A stretch of DNA of 39,474 bases from Hyphomicrobiales bacterium. Its GTDB lineage: Bacteria; Pseudomonadota; Alphaproteobacteria; Rhizobiales; Rhizobiaceae. The stretch covers positions 1 through 39,474 of the forward strand of contig RXJA01000277.1 of assembly GCA_003963455.1 (NCBI GenBank), in the 5' to 3' direction. Below are positions 23,082 to 30,161 of the stretch, piece after piece. The notes under the pieces are model-generated. The model saw only the letters and a program-made list of their open reading frames with translations, was not told where the DNA came from and did not search any database. The first letter of the stretch is position 1. The number at the start of each line of letters is the position of its first letter. Position numbers and translations under genes: made by a program.

Positions 23082-23970
23082 GCTGTTAATTTTCCTTCCC
23101 GATGCCCTGTCTTAACTGTAACGACGAGTGGCCCAACTTGAATTCGACAGGTCGTGCGGAAATTTTCCGACTGTTGATGCGCTGCGGGTGGGCGATCAAG
23201 CCCATTGTCTGCGGGACAATCCAAGCAGGGAAATTGCGTTGCCCTTCGGGCCGCGCTTTCGGCTGCGCCGGAACCACGCCTGCGGCCTGTTTCCGCCATT
23301 CGGCTTCAATCGCTAACGCAAGAGGCGGCAGCGGTCATTTCGCGAGCGCCCCGCATAGGCGAGGCTTCCGAAAGACGGGACTCAATCGCCGTCGCACAGA
23401 CACCAGTGAGATGGAGCAGCTCCGTCCGGTCGATCACACGGCAGGCAGCAGAAAAGCGCCAGAAACCGGGATCGGCATGGCGAGCCAGGGTTATCGGCGC
23501 AGCATCGCGCGAGCAGTCATCTCGGCAGCATCAAACCCCGCCGTGCGGCGAGGGAGCGAAAACGCGGCGGAGCGTCGATCACGCACACGGAGACGATTGC
23601 CGGGCCGTGACGATGAAGATCAGGCGGCAAAGCATCGACCAACGAAGGCCGCACCATTTCCGTTCTCGAGCGTAAGGCGCAGGGACGGCCGCCATTGCCG
23701 TATTCCCCCGATTTCCTGAAACGGGCGCTCCATCCGCGATCTCGATTGGCATGGGTCTGACCGAGGACCGGCTTCGCCTCGCTCGTCTCCCGCAACGTCC
23801 GTCGCCAACTTTTTTCCGCCGCCTGCGGCTTTGCATCGCGAAGCAAAAAAGCCGTCGCCGGCCGCCTTCCTCTTCGTTCCAGCCCTTCGGGTGCAGGGCC
23901 GATCGCCCCCGGTCTCACGACCCCCATCGAGGTCGCAATGGAGCGGCCCGACAGGAAAAGGAATACGACA
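23082..23970. other. Gap of about 890 bp without a supported gene
   Basis: Several frames are open on both strands, but their products are Arg- and Pro-rich and look random. Near the right end, 23825-23850 holds an AAAAAAGCCG / CGGCTTT hairpin, and 23860-23960 forms the leader of the DUF736 gene with the phrase CCCCCGGTCTCACGACCCCC, which resembles the end of leaders 1 and 2. An origin or regulatory function is possible but not shown. Confidence 0.4.
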
Positions 23971-24291
23971 ATGGCGACCATCGGCACCTTCACCAAGAAC
24001 GAAAACGGCGCGGGCTTCACCGGCTCTGTCAAAACGCTGACCCTCAACGTCAAGACCGTGAAGTTCGTCCCCACCGAGGGCGATAGCGAGCGCGGCCCCG
24101 ACTTCCGCATCTTCGCAGCAGCGACGGAATTCGGTGCGGCCTGGAAGAAGACCGCCCGCGAGAGCAGCCGCGAATACCTCTCCGTCAAGCTGGACGATCC
24201 GAGCTTCCCAGCCCCGATCTACGCCAGCCTGGTCGAAGCCGAGGACGGCAGCGGCCACAACCTCATCTGGTCCCGCCGCAACGGCGACTGA
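23971..24291 (+). CDS. DUF736 family protein
   Basis: A 106-residue DUF736 protein, recognised by [20 protein letters not shown], the block [20 protein letters not shown], and the [19 protein letters not shown] block. The ATG at 23971 follows AAAGGAAT. DUF736 proteins are small, beta-rich and found almost only on conjugative plasmids and ICEs of proteobacteria; their role is unknown. A second DUF736 gene lies at 29823 in the traF-relaxase operon. A strong terminator hairpin follows at 24304. Confidence 0.9.
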   Translation: MATIGTFTKNENGAGFTGSVKTLTLNVKTVKFVPTEGDSERGPDFRIFAAATEFGAAWKKTARESSREYLSVKLDDPSFPAPIYASLVEAEDGSGHNLIWSRRNGD

Positions 24292-24303
24292 GACCCGCCT
24301 TCC

Positions 24304-24332
24304 AGAAGCCCCGCTCGCCGAGCGGGGCTTCT
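24304..24332 (+). terminator. Strong hairpin after the DUF736 gene
   Basis: AGAAGCCCCGCTC and GAGCGGGGCTTCT form a perfect 13-bp stem with a 3-base loop, starting 12 bp after the stop. The run after it is CTGTG, so there is no T-tract. It probably ends the DUF736 transcript. Confidence 0.7.
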
Positions 24333-24400
24333 CTGTGCTCATGCCCGCCGCTTTCAGAGAACAAGGAATCGGGATGGGATTTTTGAGGGTTCAGTTTCGG

Positions 24401-24673
24401 CACATCCCGATCGGATCTTCCCTCCGGCTTCCGCTTCGCTCCGGCCGGACGAGTTGCTTGGGGGCGCTGCCCCCTCGCGCGGCGCAAGGGATCGCTGTCG
24501 CTCGACCGGGCCGGTGTCCCCGGCCTTCCTCCACGTCGTTCCTCCGTTCCGTGCAGGCCGGGTGATCCCCCTCCGGCCCGGCCGCCCTTGCACCTTGCAC
24601 CCCCCGGTCTCGGCGACGGCCAGGGTTGCAGCGCAGCGCTGCGCTCCAACCCAGACCCACGGAAGGAAAGACC
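24401..24673 (+). promoter_or_regulatory. Structured leader of the DUF932 gene (leader 2)
   Basis: About 270 bp that align with leader 1 (19553-19854) up to the start codon; both end GGAAAGACCATG. Conserved hairpins are GGGGGC / GCCCCC near 24462 and, next to the gene, GGGTTG / CAACCC with an inner AGCGC / GCGCT. In leader 1 the equivalent outer stem is GGGTTTC / GAAACCC, so both sides have changed together. It may be an RNA element or a shared DNA site controlling the ParB-like and DUF932 genes. Confidence 0.6.
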
Positions 24674-25516
24674 ATGTATCACCAGCTCGCCACCCGGTTC
24701 GGCCGCAATGCTCACCAGATCAGCGGACGCGAACCCCTCGACAACGAGGCCCTGTATCGCAACGTCCCGTCCGTCTTTGCACGCGAGGCCCATGACAGTC
24801 GTTCCGAGCGTTACGTCTATGTTCCAACCATCGACATCGTGGAGGGCTTGCGCCGGGAGGGATGGTTCCCGTTCTTCGCCGTGCAGTCGGTTCCGCGCGA
24901 CGGAAGCCGTCACGGCCACGCCAAGCATATGCTGCGCCTGCGCCGGGATGGCGGCATAGGCAAGCCCGAGGCGGCGGAAGTTATCATCGTCAACAGCCAT
25001 GACGGGACCAGCGCCTATCAGATGTTCGCCGGGATGCTGCGTTTCGTTTGCACCAACAGCATGATCGCGGGCGAGCGCTTCGAGGAAATCCGCGTTCCTC
25101 ACAAGAGCGGCATTCAGGATCAGATTATCGAGGGCGTCTATACCGTCGCCGAGGACTTCCCGCGCCTCATCGACGCCACCGAGACCATGAAGGAAACGCG
25201 GCTTTCGCGAGACGAGCAGCGGGTTTTGGCCGAGGCCAGCCTTGTCGCACGTTACGGCGAGGAGGAAAGCCCGGTTCAGCCAGACCAAATCATCATGCCG
25301 CGCCGTCACGAGGATGCCGGACAAAGCGTCTGGAGCACGTTCAACGTCATTCAGGAAAACCTCATTCGGGGCGGCTTGCAGGGACGCCGCCAGACGTCGG
25401 ATGGCCGCATTCGTCGGAGCCAGACCCGCGCCATCAACGGCATTGACCAGAACGTCGGCCTCAATCGCGCGCTCTGGACGCTGGCAGAGGGAATGCAGCG
25501 CCTCAAAGCCGGTTGA
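24674..25516 (+). CDS. DUF932 family protein
   Basis: A 280-residue DUF932 protein, a family of phage- and plasmid-type proteins, sometimes annotated as plasmid/phage-like protein (TIGR03299). Signature blocks are HMLRLRRDGGIG, VIIVNSHDGTSAYQMFAGM, and LRFVCTNSMIAGERF. The C-terminal part has WSTFNVIQENLIRGGLQGR and RRSQTRAINGIDQNVGLNRA. The ATG at 24674 follows GGAAGGAAAG. The molecular role is unknown; proteins of this type are common in the maintenance regions of conjugative elements. Its leader is shared with the ParB-like gene. A hairpin at 25530 closes the unit. Confidence 0.9.
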   Translation: MYHQLATRFGRNAHQISGREPLDNEALYRNVPSVFAREAHDSRSERYVYVPTIDIVEGLRREGWFPFFAVQSVPRDGSRHGHAKHMLRLRRDGGIGKPEAAEVIIVNSHDGTSAYQMFAGMLRFVCTNSMIAGERFEEIRVPHKSGIQDQIIEGVYTVAEDFPRLIDATETMKETRLSRDEQRVLAEASLVARYGEEESPVQPDQIIMPRRHEDAGQSVWSTFNVIQENLIRGGLQGRRQTSDGRIRRSQTRAINGIDQNVGLNRALWTLAEGMQRLKAG

Positions 25517-25529
25517 CCGTATCACAGCG

Positions 25530-25556
25530 ACAGGGCCGCCATCGGTGCGGCCCTGT
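25530..25556 (+). terminator. Terminator-type hairpin after the DUF932 gene
   Basis: ACAGGGCCGC and GCGGCCCTGT form a perfect 10-bp stem with a 7-base loop, followed by CCTT. It starts 13 bp after the stop. The remaining 270 bp before the next gene hold no gene that I can support. Confidence 0.7.
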
Positions 25557-25830
25557 CCTTCGCCATCACGGGCGTCATGCCCCAAAAAAATCGCGCCGAT
25601 CCGGCTGTGCGGATCGGCGGTGCGGCCATGCCCGAGTTCATGGCCGCGCTCGCCGGGCTGCGCCCGGCTCGCAAACCAACTGCTACGATGTTAGGAAGAA
25701 AATAACCAAGAAATTGATCGCGTTAGACGATCCAGTTATCGCGACAGCGCGGCTACAGTTATTTCAGCCGATGTTCGAAGCTCTCTATCCGGGCGTTGCT
25801 TTGCATGAGCCCGCATAGGGAGGTAACGCC

Positions 25831-26034
25831 ATGCTGAGCATCGACTGGCGTTCTCCGGCGGCATACAGATTTGCCAAAGGCATTCCCGCCGCCGGCTTCG
25901 CCTGGGAATATCTCCGCCGCCACGACGAGTATCGTCGTGAGTTTCAGGCCATAACCGCCTCGCGCAAGCCGGACCCGGAGCGGCTGGAAGCGTTCGTGCG
26001 ACGCTGGGGGCTGCGATTTTCCGACCGATCCTGA
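25831..26034 (+). CDS. fseA: FseA-like excision activator, N-terminal part (DUF6499), frame 0
   Basis: A 67-residue ORF with the DUF6499 domain: IDWRSPAAYRFAKGIPAAGF, then AWEYLRRHDEYRREF and WGLRFSDRS before a TGA. Related proteins in other genomes are a single DUF6499-DUF2285 chain. In ICEMlSym-R7A the fused protein is FseA, made by a +1 ribosomal frameshift between two ORFs, and it activates the excisionase gene rdfS. Here too the second half lies in the +1 frame (26021-26614). GGGAGG precedes the ATG at 25831. Without a shift this short product ends alone. The assignment rests on domain order and layout; whether the shift occurs is unproven. Confidence 0.75.
   Translation: MLSIDWRSPAAYRFAKGIPAAGFAWEYLRRHDEYRREFQAITASRKPDPERLEAFVRRWGLRFSDRS
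26017..26020 (+). other. Probable +1 frameshift site (CGA TTT T CCG)
   Basis: In frame 0 the codons read CGA TTT TCC; skipping the T at 26020 gives CGA TTT CCG ACC GAT CCT GAA and continues as DUF2285. Phe-tRNA can pair with TTT in both registers, the usual feature of a +1 slip. An ordinary one-base insertion is the alternative. Confidence 0.6.
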
Positions 26035-26614
26035 AACCTCATCCGATCGGCAATCCCTGTTCTGGAGCCCAAGCCTTCAGCCGCGGGCCATATGGCTCTC
26101 CCCCGTGCAGCATCACGACGGCGAGACGGAACCAGTCATCACGCTCGCGCATCTCGACGGCCTCGATCTGCGCGAGGCCGCCGATGGCTGGCATGGCATC
26201 TGGCAGGTCGACGGCGTTGCGCATCAATTCTGGTTGCCGCAAGCCGTTCCCGATGCGGCAGCTTTCTACGGAACATTCCTGCCGATGGACGACTTCTACG
26301 ACCTGCGCTCTCACGCCGCTCGAAGGCTTTGTCGCTCGCTCAAGGGCCGATCGCCTGGTCCTGATTTTCGTGCGTTGCCTGCACAACTCCGGCAATGGCA
26401 CATCCTGTCCTTGCGTGCGCTCGACGCACGCCTTCGTGGCGAGAGCTACCGCACCATCGCTGAAGTCTTGCTTGGGTTCAGCGGCACCAAAGAGGATTTC
26501 GAGGGCGACCCGCGCAAGAACAAGGCCCGCCGCCTTGTCGCCCACGGCATCAAGATGATGCGAGGCGGCTATCGGCTGCTGCTGCATTATCCGATCAAGG
26601 CATCGGGTAAATAG
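26021..26614 (+). CDS. fseA: FseA-like excision activator, C-terminal part (DUF2285), +1 frame
   Basis: From 26021 the frame reads PTDPETSSDRQSLFWSP and continues as a DUF2285 protein, with FWLPQAVPDAAAFYGTFLP and LRALDARLRGESYRTIAEVL in the C-terminal half. The conserved FWSP block lies before any ATG, GTG or TTG in this frame (the first is GTG at 26105, without a ribosome binding site). So translation almost certainly depends on a +1 shift from the ORF at 25831. The fused protein would be about 260 residues. It would act as a DNA-binding activator of excision and transfer genes, by analogy with FseA. It converges on a small DUF2285 gene 8 bp away. Confidence 0.75.
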   Translation, partial: PTDPETSSDRQSLFWSPSLQPRAIWLSPVQHHDGETEPVITLAHLDGLDLREAADGWHGIWQVDGVAHQFWLPQAVPDAAAFYGTFLPMDDFYDLRSHAARRLCRSLKGRSPGPDFRALPAQLRQWHILSLRALDARLRGESYRTIAEVLLGFSGTKEDFEGDPRKNKARRLVAHGIKMMRGGYRLLLHYPIKASGK

Positions 26615-26622
26615 GCCCGAGG

Positions 26623-26916
26623 CTATCTGCCGCCGCGTGCAGCCATCGCGACCGCCTGTTCCAGAATGCGCCGATAGCCCGCCGCCGAGAGCCATTGCGC
26701 GCGGGCGAGATGGCTTTCCCAGCAACGGCGGCAGCGCGCTTCCTCCGCGATGGGATCGCGATGCAAGACGATGCGCGTCACTTCCCGCCAATCCGCGCCG
26801 TCGCGGCGGGCGTCCAGCAGGCGCAGATAGGTGACGTAGTGCTGTTCGTCGTAGGGCGTGACGGTGTTTCCGGTCGGCGCTTCGTCGGCCACATCGGGAT
26901 CGAGTTCGACTCGCAT
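26623..26916 (-). CDS. Small DUF2285 protein, QseM-like antiactivator paralogue
   Basis: A 97-residue minus-strand protein with YDEQHYVTYLRLLDARRDGA followed by DWREVTRIVLHRDP and WESHLARAQWLSAAGYRRIL, which is the DUF2285 fold alone. It resembles QseM of ICEMlSym-R7A, which binds and inactivates TraR and FseA. It is a close paralogue of the protein at 34677, with over half the residues the same by eye. Unlike that one it has no neighbouring repressor gene and instead converges with fseA. GGGGAG lies 5 bases before its ATG. A DNA mimic or dominant-negative partner of the FseA DUF2285 domain is a reasonable idea, but untested. Confidence 0.75.
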   Translation of the reverse strand: MRVELDPDVADEAPTGNTVTPYDEQHYVTYLRLLDARRDGADWREVTRIVLHRDPIAEEARCRRCWESHLARAQWLSAAGYRRILEQAVAMAARGGR

Positions 26917-27383
26917 AACAACTCCCCAAATCCGAGGAGGTTTCGTCTGCGGTACGCCCCCGCAAACATCCTCTCTGACTCTTGGTGATCGGGGAGTTAG
27001 TAACCGTGGTTAGACGGCCCTATGGCCTTTAGTTCGGGTGAACCTGTTGCATACGCCACAGGCTCCCCGACCATAAGGTCAAGGAGATCGGTGCCGTCAC
27101 GGCCGGCACCAACCGCTAACCAGGGGTTACTAAGCCCCGGAGCAGCGCGTCTCTGCTCCGTCACCAGTCATAGCCGAAGCACGCCGGAATGTCTTCGCCG
27201 AATCTACCCGGTCGGCAATGACCCGCTGAATTACCTCAGCTTATTCGCTTCGGAAAAGTGGGGTGCCGCCAGCGTATAGGCGCAAATGCGGCACGCTCCC
27301 GGCCGCCGATCCCTCGCCATGGTTCGCCATAGCCCGCTGTCGCCTTCGACACCGGCGCCCCCGACGAACCTGGAGGTGATCCT
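26917..27383. other. Intergenic region upstream of rdfS
   Basis: A 467-bp gap between the divergent QseM-like gene and the rdfS-like gene. It holds the structured element at 26990-27159 and, by position, the rdfS promoter. The stretch 27161-27370 shows no gene and no further strong repeat. Confidence 0.5.
26990..27159. ncRNA. Highly structured element upstream of rdfS (possible RNA or DNA-folding site)
   Basis: An outer helix joins TTAGTAACC (26997-27005) with GGTTACTAA (27125-27133), and TGGTTAG (27007-27013) with CTAACCA (27116-27122), giving 16 paired bases over 110 bp. Inside are further stems: GGCC/GGCC (27016/27024), GTTC/GAAC (27032/27040), CCTGT/ACAGG (27043/27058, partly exclusive with the former), GACC/GGTC (27069/27077) and GGTGCCG/CGGCACC (27090/27104). 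A separate hairpin GGAGCAG/CTGCTCC follows at 27139-27159. This many nested stems is unlikely by chance. It could be an RNA leader of rdfS, an FseA target, an oriT or a replication origin; the strand is not determined. Confidence 0.5.
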
Positions 27384-27653
27384 ATGGCCAACCCCTTGGC
27401 GGGCCTGCCGCCACGACTCTTGCGCACGCAGGAAGCCGCCCGCTTCCTCGGCATTTCCATCCGCACCCTTGAGAAGCACCGGACCTACGGCACCGGCCCG
27501 ACCTATCGCAAGATCGGCGGGCGCGTCCTCTACACCGTCCGCGATCTCGAATCCTGGTCGGAAATCGGCACCCGCAAATCCACCCGCGATCCAAACGCCG
27601 GCACGGTTTTCCCCGCGCGTCCGCTGACGCCCGAAGAGCGGGGCAAGTGCTGA
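27384..27653 (+). CDS. rdfS: RdfS-like excisionase (HTH, recombination directionality factor)
   Basis: An 89-residue protein with a winged helix-turn-helix of the AlpA/excisionase type: LLRTQEAARFLGISIRTLEK, then GPTYRKIGGRVLYTVRDLESW. In the R7A element, RdfS turns the integrase toward excision, and its gene is followed by traF and rlxS as here. An unusually long Shine-Dalgarno, GGAGGTGATCC, matches 11 bases of the 16S 3' end and lies 5 bases upstream of the ATG. The stop TGA touches the start of repA (TGAATG). By position it is the first gene of the transfer operon. A plain DNA-binding regulator is the alternative. Confidence 0.75.
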   Translation: MANPLAGLPPRLLRTQEAARFLGISIRTLEKHRTYGTGPTYRKIGGRVLYTVRDLESWSEIGTRKSTRDPNAGTVFPARPLTPEERGKC

Positions 27654-28730
27654 ATGCTGCGCGATGACGATCATAGAATCGCGCAGCCGTCCGACACGAG
27701 CGAGCGCAGAAACCTCAACCCCTTCGTGGTCGCAACCGGCGATGCGTCGCCACGCGACCAACGCGACCTGATGGAGCGGCCCTTCTTCTCGCTCGCCAAG
27801 GTCAAACGGGTTCAACCCATCCTCTACGAATCCGGCGGTGTCCGTGTCGAAGTCTTCGGCATGGCCGAATACGGCATGGCGACCATCTGGGACGCCGACG
27901 TGCTGATCTGGGCCGCTTCCCAGATCGTCGCGGCCGAGAACAACGGCCTGCGCACATCCCGGTTTTTCCGCTTCACGCCCTATCAGCTTCTCATGGCAGT
28001 GGGCCGGGCCACCGGCGCGCGGGAATATCGGCTGCTCAAGAACGCGCTGATCCGGCTGCAATCGACCGCCATCCGCACCACCATCCGACAGGGCGAGCAT
28101 TGGCGGCGGCACCAGTTCTCCTGGATCAACGAATGGGAGGAATTGACCACCCGCGACGGTCGCGTTGAAGGCATGGAATTCGTTCTGCCGGACTGGTTCT
28201 ATCGCGGCGTCATCGACCGCTCGCTCGTGCTGGCGATCGACCCCGCCTACTTCCGTCTGACCGGCGGCATCGAGCGCTGGCTATACCGCGTCGCCCGCAA
28301 GCACGCCGGACATCAGCCGGGCGGATGGATTTTCGAGGTCGCGCACCTTCACCAAAAATCCGGCAGCCTTGCGCGGATTTCCGATTTCGCGCTCGACCTG
28401 CGCCGCATCGCCGCCCGGCAATCGCTGCTCGGATATCGTCTCGACATCCACCGCGATGGGCGGCGCGAACTGCTGCAAATCCGGCCGCTCAAATCCTCCA
28501 CAGTGCCTGTTGAAAAGGATGTGGAAACGCTCGTGACTTCGGGCGCAAACGGTATCGGGATTTCGGGCGCAAAGCGCGCGCCGGACTCTATAGAAGAATC
28601 TAACAGAGAATATAACTCTTCTTCTTTGACGCACGCGCACGCGAGGCATGGTGCCGGTGCCGCCCGCTCCATCGCCGACGTGCTACGCGACATGCTCGCC
28701 GCCGAAGACCGTCATGGGGGCCGGTCATGA
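27654..28730 (+). CDS. repA: Replication initiator protein A (RPA family)
   Basis: A 358-residue RPA-family replication initiator. Family blocks are NLNPFVVATGDASPRDQRDL, MERPFFSLAKVKR, MAEYGMATIWDADVLIWAAS, a winged-helix part (YQLLMAVGRATGAREYRLL), and LSL-type blocks near the end (GGIERWLYRVARKHAG). It starts directly at the rdfS stop and overlaps the DUF2840 gene by ATGA. A plasmid-type initiator on an ICE suggests replication of the excised circle. The last 60 residues, including a Ser/Asn-rich stretch, are low-complexity and probably a linker. Confidence 0.88.
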   Translation: MLRDDDHRIAQPSDTSERRNLNPFVVATGDASPRDQRDLMERPFFSLAKVKRVQPILYESGGVRVEVFGMAEYGMATIWDADVLIWAASQIVAAENNGLRTSRFFRFTPYQLLMAVGRATGAREYRLLKNALIRLQSTAIRTTIRQGEHWRRHQFSWINEWEELTTRDGRVEGMEFVLPDWFYRGVIDRSLVLAIDPAYFRLTGGIERWLYRVARKHAGHQPGGWIFEVAHLHQKSGSLARISDFALDLRRIAARQSLLGYRLDIHRDGRRELLQIRPLKSSTVPVEKDVETLVTSGANGIGISGAKRAPDSIEESNREYNSSSLTHAHARHGAGAARSIADVLRDMLAAEDRHGGRS

Positions 28731-29245
28731 GCGGCAGTACCTCGCACCGCGCGCATGGCCGTCCGCTGCCGGACGGGCCAGCGCCATTCACCACCCTGGT
28801 CGACCTGACCTTTGAGAAACGCAAGGTCGAGCACTGGATCAGGTTCGGTCGCAAAGCCTACGAACAGATCCTCGACCGTCGCCGCAGCATCGTCGGCTTC
28901 GCGCCCAACAGCATCTTCGCCTTCGTCCGCTGGGCGGCGGGCGAGCATGGCACGGTCATATCGCGCATCGACATCGTGCGCGCCATCGCCCGCGGCGAAC
29001 CGTTCCAGACGCTGCCATTTGTGCGGCCCGGCGGCGACATCCTGTTGCGGCTCGACACCTGGGCGAAGGTTCAGCGTGCGCTCGCCGCCATCGACGCTGT
29101 GGAAGCGCTCGGCCTCGATCCAACGGACGTATCCCCCGATCACTGGCGGCACGTCCACAATCGCCTGACCGCCAATCTGGAGCCGCAAACCTATACGCCG
29201 GAACGTCATGCGGCGTGGCTCTGTCGTCGCAGGATCGCGCCATGA
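28727..29245 (+). CDS. DUF2840 family protein
   Basis: A 172-residue DUF2840 protein. The family blocks are TLVDLTFEKRKVEHWIRFG, RRSIVGFAPNSIFAFVRWA, GTVISRIDIVRAIARGE, and VRPGGDILLRLDTWAKVQRAL. Members occur almost only between repA and traF in alphaproteobacterial transfer regions, and the function is unknown. Here the gene overlaps repA (ATGA at 28727) and traF (ATGA at 29242), showing translational coupling along the operon. Confidence 0.88.
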   Translation: MSGSTSHRAHGRPLPDGPAPFTTLVDLTFEKRKVEHWIRFGRKAYEQILDRRRSIVGFAPNSIFAFVRWAAGEHGTVISRIDIVRAIARGEPFQTLPFVRPGGDILLRLDTWAKVQRALAAIDAVEALGLDPTDVSPDHWRHVHNRLTANLEPQTYTPERHAAWLCRRRIAP

Positions 29246-29787
29246 CGCGCGCCGGCCTCATCATCACGACCGCGCTCGCGGCGTTCGGCGTCGGCTATCC
29301 CGGCCTCACGCCGATGCCGGTCAAGCTGGTCTGGAATGCCTCGGCCAGCGCGCCGATCGGCTTCTACACAATCGACTTCGCTGGCCCGTTCGAGGTCACT
29401 GACCTTGTCGCCGTCGACGCACCCGAACCGCTCGCAACCTTTCTCAGCGAGCGCGGCTATCTGCCGAAGGGCGTGCCGCTCCTCAAGCGCGTGCTTGCCG
29501 TCTCAGGGCAGACCGTTTGCAGGATCGGCCACGTCATCACCGTCGATGGCGTGATTGCCGGCGCAGCACTTGAGCGCGACAGCGCCGGCCGTGAACTTCC
29601 CGACTGGCAGGGCTGCCAGCGCATCCACACCGGCGAAATCTTCCTGATGAACTGGCAGGTCCGCGACAGCCTGGACGGCCGGTATTTCGGACTGATCTCC
29701 ACCGACCAGATCATCGGCCGCGCTGTCCCCCTGTGGACCGACGAGAGCGGCGACGGCCGCTTCGTCTGGCGCGCGCCGATGCACTGA
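29242..29787 (+). CDS. traF: TraF-type S26 signal peptidase
   Basis: A 181-residue TraF/S26 serine peptidase. An N-terminal membrane anchor (about 5-22) is followed by Ser36 in SAPIGFY and the general-base Lys82 in PLLKRVLAVSGQ, then LMNWQVRDSLDGRYFG, the late family block before the C-terminus. TraF trims and, in IncP plasmids, cyclises the TrbC pilin; here trbC lies downstream in the same element. The ATG at 29242 overlaps the DUF2840 stop, which settles the start over the in-frame GTG at 29215. Confidence 0.92.
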   Translation: MTRAGLIITTALAAFGVGYPGLTPMPVKLVWNASASAPIGFYTIDFAGPFEVTDLVAVDAPEPLATFLSERGYLPKGVPLLKRVLAVSGQTVCRIGHVITVDGVIAGAALERDSAGRELPDWQGCQRIHTGEIFLMNWQVRDSLDGRYFGLISTDQIIGRAVPLWTDESGDGRFVWRAPMH

Positions 29788-29822
29788 CCATTCCCACCAA
29801 CCTCAACAGAAGGAGACTATCC

Positions 29823-30158
29823 ATGCCGCAGATCGGTCAATTTACTGCCCAAAAAGAGAACCTCGTCGGGCGTGTTCGCACGCTTAGGCTCGATCACGAA
29901 CTCACCATCGTCCCCGCAAAAGACTCTGATGCCGAGAACGCGCCGCACTACCGCATTCATCGCGGCGATGTAGACGGTCCCGAAGTCGGCGCGGCGTGGA
30001 AACGAACCGGCGAGAAGGCCGGCGAGTATCTCTCCGTGCTGCTCGACGATCCGGCCTTGCCGCAGCCGATCCGCGCCAACCTGTTCCGCGACGACGATGC
30101 GGGATCGTCATGGTCGCTACACTGGAGTCGTCCGAAACCGCGCGACGAGCGGGACTGA
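29823..30158 (+). CDS. DUF736 family protein, second copy
   Basis: A 111-residue DUF736 protein: MPQIGQFTAQKENLVGRVRT, then PHYRIHRGDVDGPEVGAAWK and EYLSVLLDDPALPQPIRANL. It is a diverged paralogue of the protein at 23971. AAGGAG lies upstream of the ATG at 29823, and the operon continues with the transglycosylase 3 bp after its stop. Presence of a DUF736 protein between traF and the relaxase genes is a feature of this ICE family. Function unknown. Confidence 0.9.
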   Translation: MPQIGQFTAQKENLVGRVRTLRLDHELTIVPAKDSDAENAPHYRIHRGDVDGPEVGAAWKRTGEKAGEYLSVLLDDPALPQPIRANLFRDDDAGSSWSLHWSRPKPRDERD

Positions 30159-30161
30159 GCC

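Noticed and set aside
23102..23719. Plus-strand open frame of 205 codons in the gap before the DUF736 gene
   Set aside because: The product is Arg/Ser/Pro-rich with no motif, and other frames are equally open; it has no ribosome binding site of note.
25688..25818. End of a frame before fseA reading KKITKKLIALDDPVIATARL
   Set aside because: The part looks protein-like and AT-rich, but the upstream part of the frame does not and no start codon with a ribosome site was found; it may be a remnant.
27032..27043. GTTCGGGTGAAC, resembling a tRNA T-arm
   Set aside because: No acceptor stem, anticodon arm or CCA-compatible end could be drawn around it; it is one hairpin of the larger element.
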